This document shows positions 1 through 10,277 of a stretch of DNA of 64,000 nt, piece by piece (position 1 is the stretch's first letter; each line of letters begins with the position of its first letter). Origin of the DNA: Natronorubrum sediminis (GTDB lineage: Archaea > Halobacteriota > Halobacteria > Halobacteriales > Natrialbaceae); the NCBI RefSeq assembly GCF_900108095.1, contig NZ_FNWL01000001.1, positions 1,302,001-1,366,000 of the forward strand, read 5' to 3'. The position numbers and the translations under genes are program-made. Below the pieces are notes generated by a model. It had not been told where the DNA came from, did no database searches, and worked only from the letters and a program-made list of their open reading frames with translations.

Positions 1-1456
1 GCGCGGGAGCGAGTCGGTCGGCGAGGTCACCGATCAACTCGAGGTCGGTTCTGACGCCAGAGGGCGTCTCCGTCGCCGCGCGAACGCGCGAGACGGTTCG
101 TTCCATGTTCGTCGTCGTGCCCGCCGATTCGCCCCACGTCGCCGCCGGCAGGACGACGTCGGCGAGTTCGACCGTCTCGCTTCGAAAGGCGTCCTGGACG
201 ACGAGGAACGCGTCCTCGAGTTGCTCGCGGACGTGCGTCGTATCCGGCATCCCGGCGAGCGGGTTGGTCGCAACCGCGTAAACGGCGGAGACGTCCTCGC
301 CGATGGCATCCACGATACCGACCGGTCCAGGGCCGGGGTCGGCGGGAAGTCGCGATTCGGGAACGCCCCACGCCTCGGCGACCGCGCTGCGGTGCTCGGC
401 GTCGCCGAAGGGACGGTGACCCGGCCAGGTCCCCTTCGAGGAACAGACGCGCGTTCCCATCGAGTTCGCCTGCCCCGTCAGTGAGAACGGCCCCGAACCG
501 GGGCGAAGGTTGCCCGTCGCCAGACAGAGATCGATCAACGCACCCGACGCGGCGGTTCCGTTGACGCTCTGATTGATCCCCATCCCCCAGTAGAGCAGCG
601 TCGGCGACTCGAGTGCCGTTGCGATTCGGTCGACCATCTCGAGGGTGACGCCGGCGGCCTCGGCCGCGTCGGCGGCGTCCGGAAGCTGGTCGCACAACTC
701 GTCGAATCCGTCGGTCGTGTGGGCGACGAAATGCTCGTCGACGCGGTCGGTTTCGACGATTCGGGCGAGAATCGCCCGCGCGAGGGAAACGTCGCCGCCG
801 GGCTCGAGTGGCACGTGATAGTCCGCGACCTCGACGGTCTCGCTCTCGATGGGGTCGACGACGATCAGTTCGGAGTCCTCGGCGTCCGCGGACTGGTTGA
901 TCCACCGAAACATGACCGGGTGGGCGGCGGCGGGATTGGCTCCCCAGACGAGATGCGTCTCGGCCTCGGGGATGTCGTCGTACGTCGGCGGCGGGGCGTC
1001 GCTACCAAAGGCGTCGTAGTACGCCGTGACGGCCGAGGCCATACACAGCGTCGTGTTGGCGTCGTAGTAGCTGGTTCCGAACCCGCCGCGGGCGAGTTTT
1101 CCGAGCGCGTAGGCCGCCTCGTTGGTCTGTTGGCCACTTCCCAACACGGCGACGCTATCGGGGCCGTCCTCGAGCGCCGTATCGAGGCCTTCAGCCGCGC
1201 GCTCGAGGGCCGTCTCCCAGGTCGTCGCCACCAGTTCGCCGTCTCGTCGGACGAGCGGGCGGGTGAGCCACTTGTCGCCAGGATCGACGGATTCGCTGAT
1301 CCCCCGCTGACAGGCGAGTCCGTTGTTGACCGGGTGGGCGGCGTCGCCACGGACGACGTCGAGGCCGTACCCCTGATCGACGGCTCGATGAACGTGTCCA
1401 CAACCGACGGCACATCGCATGCAGGTCGTCGGCACGAGGTCCGTCACGCACGCCAC
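1..1456 (-). CDS. nasA: Assimilatory nitrate reductase catalytic subunit (molybdopterin oxidoreductase), 3' part outside the window
   Basis: Molybdopterin-dependent oxidoreductase, most likely the cytoplasmic assimilatory nitrate reductase that reduces nitrate to nitrite. About 485 residues are visible. The N terminus carries the [4Fe-4S] cysteines (CMRCAVGC, then GLACQRG about 30 residues on). The molybdopterin-binding region follows with YYDANTTLCMAS, HLVWGANPAAAHP, LLYWGMGINQSVNG and NLRPGSGPFSLTGQANSMG, typical of NasA/NarB/FdhF. No Tat signal is seen, which favours assimilatory over periplasmic-type enzymes. There is an in-frame TAA 45 bases before the first GTG at 1456. A second GTG at 1447 is equally possible, and no ATG exists there. 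The C terminus runs off the left edge. Formate dehydrogenase is the main alternative, but the NasA-like motifs make nitrate reductase more likely. Confidence 0.85.
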   Translation of the reverse strand, partial: MACVTDLVPTTCMRCAVGCGHVHRAVDQGYGLDVVRGDAAHPVNNGLACQRGISESVDPGDKWLTRPLVRRDGELVATTWETALERAAEGLDTALEDGPDSVAVLGSGQQTNEAAYALGKLARGGFGTSYYDANTTLCMASAVTAYYDAFGSDAPPPTYDDIPEAETHLVWGANPAAAHPVMFRWINQSADAEDSELIVVDPIESETVEVADYHVPLEPGGDVSLARAILARIVETDRVDEHFVAHTTDGFDELCDQLPDAADAAEAAGVTLEMVDRIATALESPTLLYWGMGINQSVNGTAASGALIDLCLATGNLRPGSGPFSLTGQANSMGTRVCSSKGTWPGHRPFGDAEHRSAVAEAWGVPESRLPADPGPGPVGIVDAIGEDVSAVYAVATNPLAGMPDTTHVREQLEDAFLVVQDAFRSETVELADVVLPAATWGESAGTTTNMERTVSRVRAATETPSGVRTDLELIGDLADRLAPA

Positions 1457-1758
1457 CTCGAGTCGGCGTCGCCACGACGAGTGTGTGGTTTACAAACACA
1501 CCAATCGAACGGCATTTTGCTCAAACTCATAGACTATTTCACGACGATAGAAAACGTATGAAGCTACTAAACGGTGATCGTTTACAATATCCCACTTTTT
1601 GTCTGAAGAAGTCGCCGATCCAGCAATCTACCGATGGATAGGGAGAATATAAGGACCGAATCGCTCGAGTACTGGCGGGTTTCTGTACGACCATCCACGG
1701 AATTCACCCCACTCGAGCGGGCGAACGATCGAGTTGAAGAAGAATGGTGTGGATGGGC
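1457..1758. other. Intergenic region between convergent-side tatCo and nasA
   Basis: About 300 bases upstream of nasA and downstream of tatCo, with a visibly lower GC content around 1500-1660 than the flanking genes. It presumably carries the nasA promoter. I could not assign a convincing TATA element, terminator or small gene. Confidence 0.4.
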
Positions 1759-2937
1759 CTACTCTTTTCCGAGCCACTTGAGGACGAGCAACGTGCCCTC
1801 GAAGAGCATGATCATCGTGATGGCGACCAGGATGGGGGCCATCATTGTCGGGTCCATGGTAAACATGAACGAGAGGCCGAAGAAGGCCGCCCAGAAGTAC
1901 AGGCGTTTATCGGCCAGCCACCGCCGGGTCGTCACGCCCATCATGATCGCGAGCATGATGAACAGCGGAATCTGGAAGACGATCGCGAGGAAGCCGGTCA
2001 GCGTGATGACGAGATCGAAGGTCTCACCGAGTGCGTACGCGATGTCCGCACTCCCCTCCGCGTAGAACGTGAAGTACTCGAAGAGGATCGGCAAGACGAG
2101 TACGTAGGAAAACAACATTCCGAGCGCGGCGAGGACGACGCTCATCGGCACCGCCGCGAGGTAGTACTTGCGCTCGTTGGGGTAGAGTCCCGGTCGCATG
2201 AACCGGTAACACTGGTAGACGAACACCGGCAGCGCCATCATGATTCCGAGCAGGGCCGAGAATTTGATCCGGGTCAACCACAGCTCGAGTGGATGATAGA
2301 TGTGTGGCGGAGGCGCGTTTTCGGCTGCGCCAGGGAAAATGTCGTCCCAGACGTAGCTGATCCCCTGTGAGGCGAAGAGCAAGCCGATCGCGGTCCCGGC
2401 GGCACCGACGAGTAAGACGACGGCGAATCGAAGGACCATCTCCTCGATGTGATCCGCGAGGGGCATCTCCTCGTCGTCCGGCGGCGTCGAAATGCCGCCG
2501 ACATCGTCCGAGAGAGGATCGACCGGTTCGCCGGCGCTGTCGGGTCGGTCCTGGACGTACCCTTCGCCGTCGGTTTCGATCGATTGATCCGCGTCGTCGG
2601 CTTCAGCGTTGTCCGCGTCGTCGTCAGATTCGTCGTCGGCTTCGTCGTCGGCTTCGGCGTCGGGTTCGTCGTCAGCCTTAGCGTCGTCAGCGTCGTCAGC
2701 TTCGGCGTCAGCATCAACTTCGTCAGCTTCGGCGTCGGCCCCAGCGCCAGAATCGTCGTCTGCTTCACCATCGGACGCAGCGTCGGATTCGGTTGACCGG
2801 TCGGCATCCTCGTCGGCGGACAGGTCTTTCTCGCCATCCGTTTCGGATGGCAGCGGCTCGTCGTCGGTCTCCGTCGACCCCTCGGCGTCGCTAGCGGGAT
2901 CATCGACAGCCATGTCGTCCGCCGGCTCGTCCGACAT
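1759..2937 (-). CDS. tatC: Twin-arginine translocase subunit TatC (TatCo type) with long acidic N-terminal extension
   Basis: Sec-independent Tat translocase core subunit that recognises RR signal peptides of folded substrates in the membrane. The protein has 392 residues. Roughly residues 1-160 form a very acidic low-complexity tail made of Ala/Asp/Glu/Ser. The TatC domain then starts at MPLADHIEEM and contains about six membrane segments and conserved loops such as MRPGLYPNERKY. Haloarchaea carry a single-domain TatCo and a double-domain TatCt, and this gene is divergent from tatCt across about 140 bases, the usual arrangement. The acidic extension is far longer than in bacterial TatC and is presumably cytoplasmic. 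The TatC assignment is secure. The function of the tail is unknown. Confidence 0.95.
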   Translation of the reverse strand: MSDEPADDMAVDDPASDAEGSTETDDEPLPSETDGEKDLSADEDADRSTESDAASDGEADDDSGAGADAEADEVDADAEADDADDAKADDEPDAEADDEADDESDDDADNAEADDADQSIETDGEGYVQDRPDSAGEPVDPLSDDVGGISTPPDDEEMPLADHIEEMVLRFAVVLLVGAAGTAIGLLFASQGISYVWDDIFPGAAENAPPPHIYHPLELWLTRIKFSALLGIMMALPVFVYQCYRFMRPGLYPNERKYYLAAVPMSVVLAALGMLFSYVLVLPILFEYFTFYAEGSADIAYALGETFDLVITLTGFLAIVFQIPLFIMLAIMMGVTTRRWLADKRLYFWAAFFGLSFMFTMDPTMMAPILVAITMIMLFEGTLLVLKWLGKE

Positions 2938-3079
2938 CTATCGGGATATCAAACGGCCACTGGTTATAGGCCTTTTTCTTACGGCCATTCGAAGAGAGCG
3001 ACAAGGTTCCGAAACCGCTCATTGACGCTCGAGCACTCGAAAGGTTGATAACTGGATGTCAGTTAGCCACAGGCAGTAA

Positions 3080-5440
3080 ATGAGTTCTGCCGTCGGTGAG
3101 GATACGGCCAAAGCGATCAATACCGGCCGGGAGACGATCGGAGCGGTATTGTCTGGCGCGCAGACCCATCTGCAGAAGGTGTTCATCGTCTTTACCCTCG
3201 GCTTCGTCGGGTCGTTCTACGCCCTTCGCGTCTGGATCTGGGACTTCCTCGAGGCGACGGCGAAAGCCGAAATGAGCGAGACCGTCGCCGACGCGACGGA
3301 GATCATTACCCGGACGCCCTTCGAAGTGATCCTGTTACAGGCGAAAATCGGGTTACTCGTCGGGATCATCGTCGCGATTCCGGCGCTGCTTTATTTCTCG
3401 CGCGAGGCGCTCAGAGAGCGCGGCGTCGAGTCGGTCGTCCCGGTCTCTCGGGCGTACATGGCCGGGTTCGCGCTGACCTCGATCGTCCTGTTCTGTATCG
3501 GCATCTTCTACGCCTACGCCATCTTCTTCCCGTTCGCGTTCGACTTCCTCGGTGCCGTCGCACACGACGCCGGTGTCAATCCGAGCTGGGGGATCACCGA
3601 GTTCACCGAGTTCATCGCCCTGCTCACCATCTCGTTCGGACTCGCCGCACAGTTGCCGCTGTTGATGAGCGTCCTTTCGTACACCGAAATCGTCTCCTAC
3701 GAGACGTTCCGGGACAAGTGGCGCCACGCCATCGTCGCGATCACCGTCTTCGGCGCGATGTTCTCCCCACCGGACCCGTTCACGCTGATCATGTGGGCGA
3801 TTCCACTCGTCGCACTCTACGTGTTCAGCCTCGGCCTCGCGAAAATCGTCGCGAATATCCGCCGACGCGGTGCCGCCGAACTCGATACCGGAACAGGTCT
3901 CATGAAACGGCGGCTGTACCAGTTCGTCGGCGCGCTCACGCTTGTGAGCGCTGCGGTCACCGTCTTCATCTCAGACGGTGGATTCGACTACCTCGAGGAA
4001 TCCGTCTACCCGGCGTTCCCCGAGGGCTACCGGCCCGAGGGAACGTTGGGACTCGAGGCGTTCGCCGCCGAGTACGGCGTCTTCGGTGACGTCGCCGCCG
4101 GTGTGGTCGTCGCACTCACGCTCGCCGTAGTCGGGCTCATGGTGTACACAGTCCGCGTGCTCCAGGCACCGGTGTACCCGCGAGAAGGCGACATCAGAGC
4201 CGCAGAGGACCCCGACGACATCGACTTCGACACCATCGCAACCAACGACATCGAAGAGATTCCGACGCAGGTCTTCCTCGCGATGGACGAAGAACAGGCC
4301 CTCGAGCACTCTCGGCAGGCCATGTACGACGACAATCGGGACAAGGCCCAGGCCATCCTCGATCGCTTCGACTCGCTGCAAGAACAGCGAGCCAAGGCAA
4401 ACGAAGCGGGCGACGGAAGCGGTGGCGGGGCCACAGCTAGCGGGGCGAGCGCGGGTGCAGCCGAAAGCGGTGGCGATGACGAAGAGAGTGTGTTCTCGAG
4501 CACCGCCGCGGGGATGCTCGATCCGTTCACCGAAGACGAGACGACCGAAGACGACATCGGCGGCTACGCCTACGACCTCGCGTTCATCGTGGACAGCCTG
4601 ACCTCGAAGACGATCTACATCGTCGGCGTCTTCATGGCCGTCCTCGGTGGCACGTTCCTCGCGCTCTATCAGGGCGGCTTCGGCGTGATCCTCGCACAGT
4701 TCGTCGAACGCGTTCCCGAAGAGGTCCTCCTCGAGGTCGCAGAGAGCAACGACGCGAACGTCACCGGCAACGAGTCGACGACGGAGTTGATCGGCGACCT
4801 CGGGCTGGTCATCGCGTTACACCCCGTCGAAGTGCTGATCTTCATGGTGAAGGTGAGTACGATCCTCGCGATCATCGCCATCCTGCCGATGGTCATGTAC
4901 TGGGGCTGGCCAGCAGCCAAGGAACGCGGGCTCGTCAGCGGCGGGGCACAGCGCGTGTTCCTCGTCTGGGGCGGGACGCTGTTCGCCGGCTTCGGGGCCG
5001 GTCTGTTTATCGGCTTCTACTGGCTCGCCCCCGCGGTGATTTCGTATCTCATCACCGACGCCGTCCAAAATGGCATGGAGGTCACCTACCGGATCAACAG
5101 CTTCTCGTGGCTCGTGATCTACACGACTCTCGGCGTCGGCTTCCTGTTCAACATCATCGTTACGATGGCGCTGTTCCACGTCGGCGGTATCGTCAGCTAT
5201 CGGACGATGCTCAAACGCTGGCGGCCGATCGTCGTCGGAATCTTCACCGCTGCTGCGTTCTTCAGCCCGAAAGGCATCCTCACGATGTTGCTGGTCGCGA
5301 TTCCGATCGCACTGACGTATATGCTCGGATTGGCCGTCCTCTACGTCCTCACCGGCGGCGGCAGACTGTTCGGCGGCGGTGGCGGCAGCACCGACCAACC
5401 TGCTGAACCAGAATCAGACGCCGGAACTGCGTCGGACTGA
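3080..5440 (+). CDS. tatC: Double-domain twin-arginine translocase protein TatCt
   Basis: 786-residue protein with two complete TatC domains in tandem, the haloarchaeal TatCt architecture. The first domain covers about residues 20-280 (VIPALLYFSREALRERG, FGAMFSPPDPFTLIM). The second covers about 500-765 (GWPAAKERGLVSGG, TAAAFFSPKGILTML). A linker of about 200 residues between them includes an extra membrane pass and an acidic Gly/Ser-rich stretch. Both repeats keep the late TatC helix motif with FSP. The gene is divergent from tatCo and followed by an antiporter gene. Haloarchaea export a large share of their secretome through Tat, so these two genes are probably essential. Three proteins in this window carry Tat-like signals. 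Confidence 0.95.
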   Translation: MSSAVGEDTAKAINTGRETIGAVLSGAQTHLQKVFIVFTLGFVGSFYALRVWIWDFLEATAKAEMSETVADATEIITRTPFEVILLQAKIGLLVGIIVAIPALLYFSREALRERGVESVVPVSRAYMAGFALTSIVLFCIGIFYAYAIFFPFAFDFLGAVAHDAGVNPSWGITEFTEFIALLTISFGLAAQLPLLMSVLSYTEIVSYETFRDKWRHAIVAITVFGAMFSPPDPFTLIMWAIPLVALYVFSLGLAKIVANIRRRGAAELDTGTGLMKRRLYQFVGALTLVSAAVTVFISDGGFDYLEESVYPAFPEGYRPEGTLGLEAFAAEYGVFGDVAAGVVVALTLAVVGLMVYTVRVLQAPVYPREGDIRAAEDPDDIDFDTIATNDIEEIPTQVFLAMDEEQALEHSRQAMYDDNRDKAQAILDRFDSLQEQRAKANEAGDGSGGGATASGASAGAAESGGDDEESVFSSTAAGMLDPFTEDETTEDDIGGYAYDLAFIVDSLTSKTIYIVGVFMAVLGGTFLALYQGGFGVILAQFVERVPEEVLLEVAESNDANVTGNESTTELIGDLGLVIALHPVEVLIFMVKVSTILAIIAILPMVMYWGWPAAKERGLVSGGAQRVFLVWGGTLFAGFGAGLFIGFYWLAPAVISYLITDAVQNGMEVTYRINSFSWLVIYTTLGVGFLFNIIVTMALFHVGGIVSYRTMLKRWRPIVVGIFTAAAFFSPKGILTMLLVAIPIALTYMLGLAVLYVLTGGGRLFGGGGGSTDQPAEPESDAGTASD

Positions 5441-5608
5441 CGGCGATTTGACTCCGCCGACCGGAGAGCACCCGTTTCTCGAGGGTCTCGGAATTCCCCT
5501 CGAGACGGAGGAAACGGCCCGATTTCGAACGAACATCCACGTGTCATCCGCGAACAGTCAGTAGTTCTTTACGCGATTGCCGTGACTTTCACGTACTCCC
5601 TAATTCGT

Positions 5609-7705
5609 ATGCTCGAGGACCTCTCACTACCGGCACTACCGTTCCAGGACCCGATCATTATCTTCGCGATCGCGATGGTCGTCTTCCTCGTCGCACCGCT
5701 CGTCTTCGAACGCTATCGGCTCCCGGGAATTATCGGCATCATCGTCGTCGGGACGGCGATCGGACCGAACGGCTTCGGATTCCTCGATCGATCCGAGACC
5801 TTCGTCCTGCTCGGCGAGGTCGGATTGGTCTACCTCATGTTCCTAGCCGGCCTCGAGATCGACCTCGGCGAGTTCGTCGCGAATCGCGATAGAAGCCTCG
5901 TCTTCGGTGCGCTGTCGTTTCTCCTTCCCCAGGGGTTAGGGATGGCTGTCGGAGTCTGGTTCCTCGGGTTCGACGTCATGACCGCGGCGCTGTACGCTGC
6001 CATCTTCTCCTCGCACACGCTGCTCGCGTATCCGATCGTCAATAAGCTCGGAATCGTGAAGAACGAGGCCGTGACGGCGGCGATCGGCGGGACGATCTTC
6101 ACCGACACGGCAGCCTTGCTCGTGTTGGCGATCGTCGCTGGGGCGGCAGTGGGCGACCTCACGATCGGCTTCTGGGTGACGCTCGTGGTTGGACTCGTCG
6201 CGTTGTTCGCCGGAATCTGGCTGCTCGTCCCGCGACTGGGCCGGTGGTTCTTCAGAAACGTCAGCGAGGAGAGTTACTTCGAGTTCCTGTTCGTGATGGC
6301 CGTCCTGTTCGTCTGTGCGGCCTTCGCCGAACTCGCCGGCGTCAAGCACATCATCGGGGCGTTCCTCGCCGGATTAGCGCTCAACCGACTCATCCCGACG
6401 ACCAGCACCCTGATGAACCGCATCGAGTTCGTCGGCAACGCCCTCCTTATCCCCTTCTTCCTCATCTCCGTGGGAATGCTGGTCGATCCTGTAGTGGTCG
6501 TCGGCAGCACCGAGACCCTCGTTATCGCAGGGACGATCATCGTGTTGTTGCTCTTCAGTAAGCTCTTCGCGAGTTGGGTTACCGGCGCGATTTACGACTA
6601 CACGACCGACGAACGCATGGCCATGTTCGGGCTTTCCTCGGGGCAAGCCGCGGCGGCGCTCGCGATCACCCTGATCGGCTACGAGGATCTGGGGCTCTTC
6701 GAAGAGCCGATGGTCAACGGCGTCGTCCTAATGATCCTCGTCGTCAGCTTCCTCAGCCCGGCGCTCTCGAAGCGCTACGGCCGCCAGATCGTCGACGCCG
6801 AGGCGGATTCCGAGTACGACCCCGGCGACCAGCCGACGCGCGTCCTCGTCCCCCTCGCGGGTAACCGCGACACCATGGAGCCACTCCTCGACTTCGGCAT
6901 GCTCGTCCGCGAAACCGCGGGCAACGCCGAACCGTTGCGAGCGCTGACGGTCGTCAACCGCCGACCCACGCGGCTCAGAGCGAGTCGAACCGACCAACGC
7001 GAACAGGCCGAAACCGCAACCGCCGTCGCCGACGCCGAAGAGACCCTCGAGCACGCGGCCGAACACGTCGCCGGCGCGGAGGTTCCCGTCGAAACTCACA
7101 CTCGCGTCGAAACGAGCGTCGCCGACGGCATCTCGAAGACGGTGCTCGACGAACGAATTACTACCACCGTCCTCGGCTGGGCGAGTTCCAGACGCTTTGG
7201 TTCCCGGTTCTTCGGGGACATCGTCGAGCAAACCCTCGAGCAAACGACGGTGCAAGTGCTCGTCTCGAGGCTCCGCGAACCGTTGAACGTCACGGAGCGC
7301 GTCGTTTGTGTGTTGCCCGCACACATCGCCTCCCACCCCGGCTTTTACGAGACGATTCACACCGTGAAAACGGTCGCCGACGAACTCGGTGTCGACCTCG
7401 AGTGTTACGTCATCGGTGGCAATCCCGAACGCTACGAACAGCTCGTCGACGCCATCGAGCCCGAGACGACGACGACCGTCGACGTCGTTCCTGTCGGCGA
7501 CGGATTCGACGACGCCATGGACGACCGGATCGACGAGAACGACTTCGTCGTCGCACTCAGTCCGCGTCCCGGCAGTCGCGGTTGGGAAACCCGACTGCAA
7601 TCGCTCCCGCGTCGACTCACGGCACTCGATGCCGAAAACGTCGTCGTCGCCTATCCGTCCGAAGAGGACACCTCGGATAAACGCCGATTCCTCGATATGG
7701 GGTGA
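5609..7705 (+). CDS. Kef-type cation/proton antiporter (CPA2) fused to universal-stress-protein domains
   Basis: Membrane antiporter exchanging a monovalent cation (K+ or Na+) for protons. Residues about 10-390 form a CPA2 transporter domain with 11-13 membrane helices. The signature parts include [29 protein letters not shown] and [12 protein letters not shown]. From about residue 405 a soluble part resembles UspA repeats ([31 protein letters not shown]) and ends near residue 698. Such domains may sense nucleotide or energy state; that is inference. ATG at 5609 is preferred because the conserved hydrophobic N terminus begins just after it. A GTG at 5582 would add nine residues. The gene follows tatCt with a 168-base gap, so it is probably transcribed separately. 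The transported ion cannot be decided from sequence. Confidence 0.88.
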   Translation: MLEDLSLPALPFQDPIIIFAIAMVVFLVAPLVFERYRLPGIIGIIVVGTAIGPNGFGFLDRSETFVLLGEVGLVYLMFLAGLEIDLGEFVANRDRSLVFGALSFLLPQGLGMAVGVWFLGFDVMTAALYAAIFSSHTLLAYPIVNKLGIVKNEAVTAAIGGTIFTDTAALLVLAIVAGAAVGDLTIGFWVTLVVGLVALFAGIWLLVPRLGRWFFRNVSEESYFEFLFVMAVLFVCAAFAELAGVKHIIGAFLAGLALNRLIPTTSTLMNRIEFVGNALLIPFFLISVGMLVDPVVVVGSTETLVIAGTIIVLLLFSKLFASWVTGAIYDYTTDERMAMFGLSSGQAAAALAITLIGYEDLGLFEEPMVNGVVLMILVVSFLSPALSKRYGRQIVDAEADSEYDPGDQPTRVLVPLAGNRDTMEPLLDFGMLVRETAGNAEPLRALTVVNRRPTRLRASRTDQREQAETATAVADAEETLEHAAEHVAGAEVPVETHTRVETSVADGISKTVLDERITTTVLGWASSRRFGSRFFGDIVEQTLEQTTVQVLVSRLREPLNVTERVVCVLPAHIASHPGFYETIHTVKTVADELGVDLECYVIGGNPERYEQLVDAIEPETTTTVDVVPVGDGFDDAMDDRIDENDFVVALSPRPGSRGWETRLQSLPRRLTALDAENVVVAYPSEEDTSDKRRFLDMG

Positions 7706-7781
7706 AGCAAGCGAATCGGGATGAGGTGAAGTACGGTGGGGAACGCAGACGGTCACGGGCTGTTAAGAATCCCCCCACCCA

Positions 7782-7970
7782 ATGACGACGCATATGCCGA
7801 AGATTAGCGTCGAAATTCCCCAGGAACTGCTCGACGATCTCGACGGGCACGTCGGTGACGACGGCAAGTTCGTCAACCGGAGTGACGCGATCCGCGCGTC
7901 GATCAGAAAGAACCTCGATATTCTCGACGAAATCGACGACCGACACGACCGACTCGAGACCGACGAGTAA
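7782..7970 (+). CDS. Ribbon-helix-helix (CopG/Arc-type) DNA-binding protein
   Basis: Short protein of 62 residues, or 58 if translation starts at the second ATG at 7794. It has the ribbon-helix-helix pattern: a beta strand PKISVEIPQELLDDLD, a turn with NRSDAIRASI, and a final helix rich in charged residues. RHH proteins bind DNA as dimers by inserting the strand into the major groove, usually as repressors or antitoxins. No toxin gene is adjacent, since the next gene (rlmE) is convergent. It is therefore better seen as a stand-alone regulator. Family assignment is good. The target is unknown. Confidence 0.85.
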   Translation: MTTHMPKISVEIPQELLDDLDGHVGDDGKFVNRSDAIRASIRKNLDILDEIDDRHDRLETDE

Positions 7971-8005
7971 CTGGTACTCGCGCTACGCGGCCGTTTTCCT
8001 CACCC

Positions 8006-8791
8006 TCACTCCTCTTCGAGTGGCGCTGCGAATCCGAAGTTCGGCTTGACGTCCTCGATCTCGACGGTGAGAACGTCGCCTTCGGAGGTTCCGGGAACGA
8101 ACAATCGGTAGCCCTCGACCGAAGCGATCCCGTCGCCTTCGCTGCCGACGTCGATAATCTCGACCTCGAGTTCGTCGCCGGGGGCCACGGGGGCCGTGAG
8201 ACGGCCCTTGGCGATGAAATAAATCTCGGAGGATTCCTTGCGGCTGGCTTTCGGTGCGGTGGCGCGGACGTACTGAAACTCGTCTTCGACGTCGGCGCGG
8301 AAGTCGTCGACGTCCGGCCCTTCGAAGACCTTCACGACGAAGTTGCCGCCGGTGTCGAGGATCTCGAGTGCCGTCTCGAAGGCCTGCCTCGCGAGATACA
8401 GCGAACGAGCCTGATCGAGGGAGTACTCGCCGGACATGTTCGGGGCCATGTCCGAAATGACGACGTCGACGGGGCCGTCGGCGGCCTCGACGACGCGCTC
8501 TCGCGTCTTGTCTTCGGTCATGTCCCCGCGAAGCGTTTCGACCTGATCGGTCAACGCGGGGTCTTCGAGGTCCTTGATTCGCTGGAGGTCGACGCCGATG
8601 ACGGTCCCCTTCGGACCGACCTTCTCGGCGGCAACTTGCAGCCAGCCGCCGGGGGCGGCCCCGAGGTCGACGACCGCGTCACGCCCGTCGATGACGTTCT
8701 CGAGATCGTCGAGTTGTTTGAGTTTGTAGGCCGCCCGCGAACGGTAGCCCTCCTGTTTCGCTCTGTTGTAGTAGTCGTCTTTTCGGGCCAT
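8006..8791 (-). CDS. rlmE: 23S rRNA (uridine-2'-O-) methyltransferase RlmE/FtsJ with C-terminal TRAM domain
   Basis: SAM-dependent 2'-O-methyltransferase of the FtsJ/RrmJ family that modifies 23S rRNA. Of 262 residues, about 1-195 hold the Rossmann methyltransferase: the SAM motif DLGAAPGGW, catalytic Lys/Asp/Lys/Glu candidates in AAYKLKQLDD, VISDMAPNMSG, NFVVKVFEGPD and SSEIYFIAKG. Residues about 200-262 are a TRAM RNA-binding domain (DELEVEIIDVGSEGDGIASV), a fusion typical of haloarchaeal FtsJ. ATG at 8791 gives MARKDDYYNRAKQEGYRSRA, the expected N terminus, and the longer upstream reading is rejected. It is convergent with the RHH gene. Confidence 0.95.
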   Translation of the reverse strand: MARKDDYYNRAKQEGYRSRAAYKLKQLDDLENVIDGRDAVVDLGAAPGGWLQVAAEKVGPKGTVIGVDLQRIKDLEDPALTDQVETLRGDMTEDKTRERVVEAADGPVDVVISDMAPNMSGEYSLDQARSLYLARQAFETALEILDTGGNFVVKVFEGPDVDDFRADVEDEFQYVRATAPKASRKESSEIYFIAKGRLTAPVAPGDELEVEIIDVGSEGDGIASVEGYRLFVPGTSEGDVLTVEIEDVKPNFGFAAPLEEE

Positions 8792-8859
8792 AATCGCGTG
8801 TTCTTGAAACAGGGCTAGTGGTCCAGAACGGATAGGTGTGGCGAGATGCGGATTCCGGT

Positions 8860-9609
8860 TCACTCCTCGCTCGAGTCGCCCGAATCGTCGCTGGCCGACC
8901 GGCTGGAGCCCGGTTGATCTCGTCGCCCCACGTCCTCTCCGGGCTCGAGATCCGCCTCAGGGTCGCCCTCGGTCACCTCGTCGGGGTCAACATTCACGTC
9001 GACGCCCTGACTCGAGTCGCCCCCGGATTTGTCGGCCCGCCCCTCGGATTCGTCGGCTGATTCCTCGGATTCGAGAGAGTCCTCCGCAGGAGGGTCCATT
9101 TCCGCGTCGGGGTCGACTCGCGCATCCGCTTCGGGGGTGTCGTAGAACCCGTCGTCTTCGACCATCGGTTCCGATGCGCTGGACACGTCCGGACCAGTGC
9201 CGGCGTTCGAGCCGTCGTCGGGTGCCGACTCCGTTGGATTCGAGGCGACCGACTCACCCGGATCGTAGTCATCGCTTCGCTCGGTCGCGTCTGGGCCACC
9301 GTCCGAATCGGCGGGCTCGCTCCCCGTCTCGTCGTCGGCCGTACTCGCCGACGTGATCGTCTCCGCTGGAAACGCTGACTCGAGAGTGATCGCGTCGTCG
9401 GTACTCTCCTCGACGACGTCGTCGGTGACCGGAATGGTCTCGTCCGTCCCGCGGTCCCACTCGAGGACGGCCCGCGTCGAGTCGGGGACCGATTCCGCAG
9501 GCACGACGTAGGCCGTCTCCGGGTCGGTATCGGCGACGATGCCGAGGACGTCGCCTGCTGCGGTCTCGATCGACTTCCCGATGTCGTCGTCGGTGAACGG
9601 TGGACTCAT
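8860..9609 (-). CDS. Acidic haloarchaeal protein, possible PRC-barrel-like N-terminal domain
   Basis: 249-residue protein. About residues 1-75 are compact and beta-rich (TDDDIGKSIETAAGDVLGIV, AYVVPAESVP, ITLESAFP) and resemble the PRC-barrel-like domains found in many small haloarchaeal proteins. The rest is a low-complexity, extremely acidic tail of Asp, Glu, Ser, Pro and Thr with no predicted fold. Start ATG at 9609 is chosen because the residues upstream of it in the same frame are basic and unlike a haloarchaeal protein. It lies 68 bases upstream of rlmE on the same strand and could be co-transcribed. The function is unknown. Confidence 0.75.
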   Translation of the reverse strand: MSPPFTDDDIGKSIETAAGDVLGIVADTDPETAYVVPAESVPDSTRAVLEWDRGTDETIPVTDDVVEESTDDAITLESAFPAETITSASTADDETGSEPADSDGGPDATERSDDYDPGESVASNPTESAPDDGSNAGTGPDVSSASEPMVEDDGFYDTPEADARVDPDAEMDPPAEDSLESEESADESEGRADKSGGDSSQGVDVNVDPDEVTEGDPEADLEPGEDVGRRDQPGSSRSASDDSGDSSEE

Positions 9610-10277
9610 ACCACGACCTACCGGGACCCGCCGGAAGCGAATCCTGCCTGCATTCCACGGGGCGACTCTGTCGACGCGCTCGGAACGACTACAGGACACT
9701 CTATCGGTGGCCGACACGAACGTACTGTAAGGACTGCCGGACGAGAGTATTCGAACCTTTCCGGAGTGTATTGACGGCTTTCGACGATACCGACCGGTGG
9801 TTCGGAATACGGACGATGTGCCACCAGATCGTGACCGATCGCGGCGTCCGACCCATTTTGTGGCTGAAATTGGGTCGTTGCCAGCCAAACAGCGACTCGT
9901 GTGCCCGTTGATCCCGTGAGTGTTGTCCTCGACGTACATAGCCGATTTAATGAATGTAAAATGATAGAGATCGACACAGAATGGGACGGGAAAACGTGAT
10001 CAATTTCGTATATGAGAAGCCACAGAATTCTCGAGTTGTGTCGCGTGAAACGTACCGTCGACGGAGTGTCTCGAAGCGATATATTTCGGCGTTTCTCGCT
10101 TTACAAGCTCTCCACCCCACATATACAACACATCTATTCGACTCGAGATGGGGTCAGGTCAACATAGTTTCATTACCTAATCGATAGTTCTGTCGAAAGA
10201 TACGTTCATCGCGTACAACAGCCATAACAAGGTGTCACAGAAGCGAGCATACGTCCACCCCGAGCAGTGAGTATCCA
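9610..10277. other. 668-base intergenic region, AT-enriched
   Basis: No convincing gene. GC falls noticeably between about 9930 and 10200, with several TATA-like stretches such as tatatttc near 10080 and acatatac near 10120. These may serve the DUF354 gene at 10278. The short open frames here give basic, non-haloarchaeal-looking proteins. Confidence 0.5.

Noticed and set aside
719-1561. 280-residue plus-strand open frame over nasA
   Set aside because: It is the antisense shadow of the nitrate reductase. The minus-strand frame carries the cysteine and molybdopterin motifs. High-GC genes here generate many such shadows.
9981-10187. 68-residue open frame in the AT-enriched gap before the DUF354 gene
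   Set aside because: Basic composition, no domain, and codon use unlike haloarchaeal genes. More likely promoter DNA.
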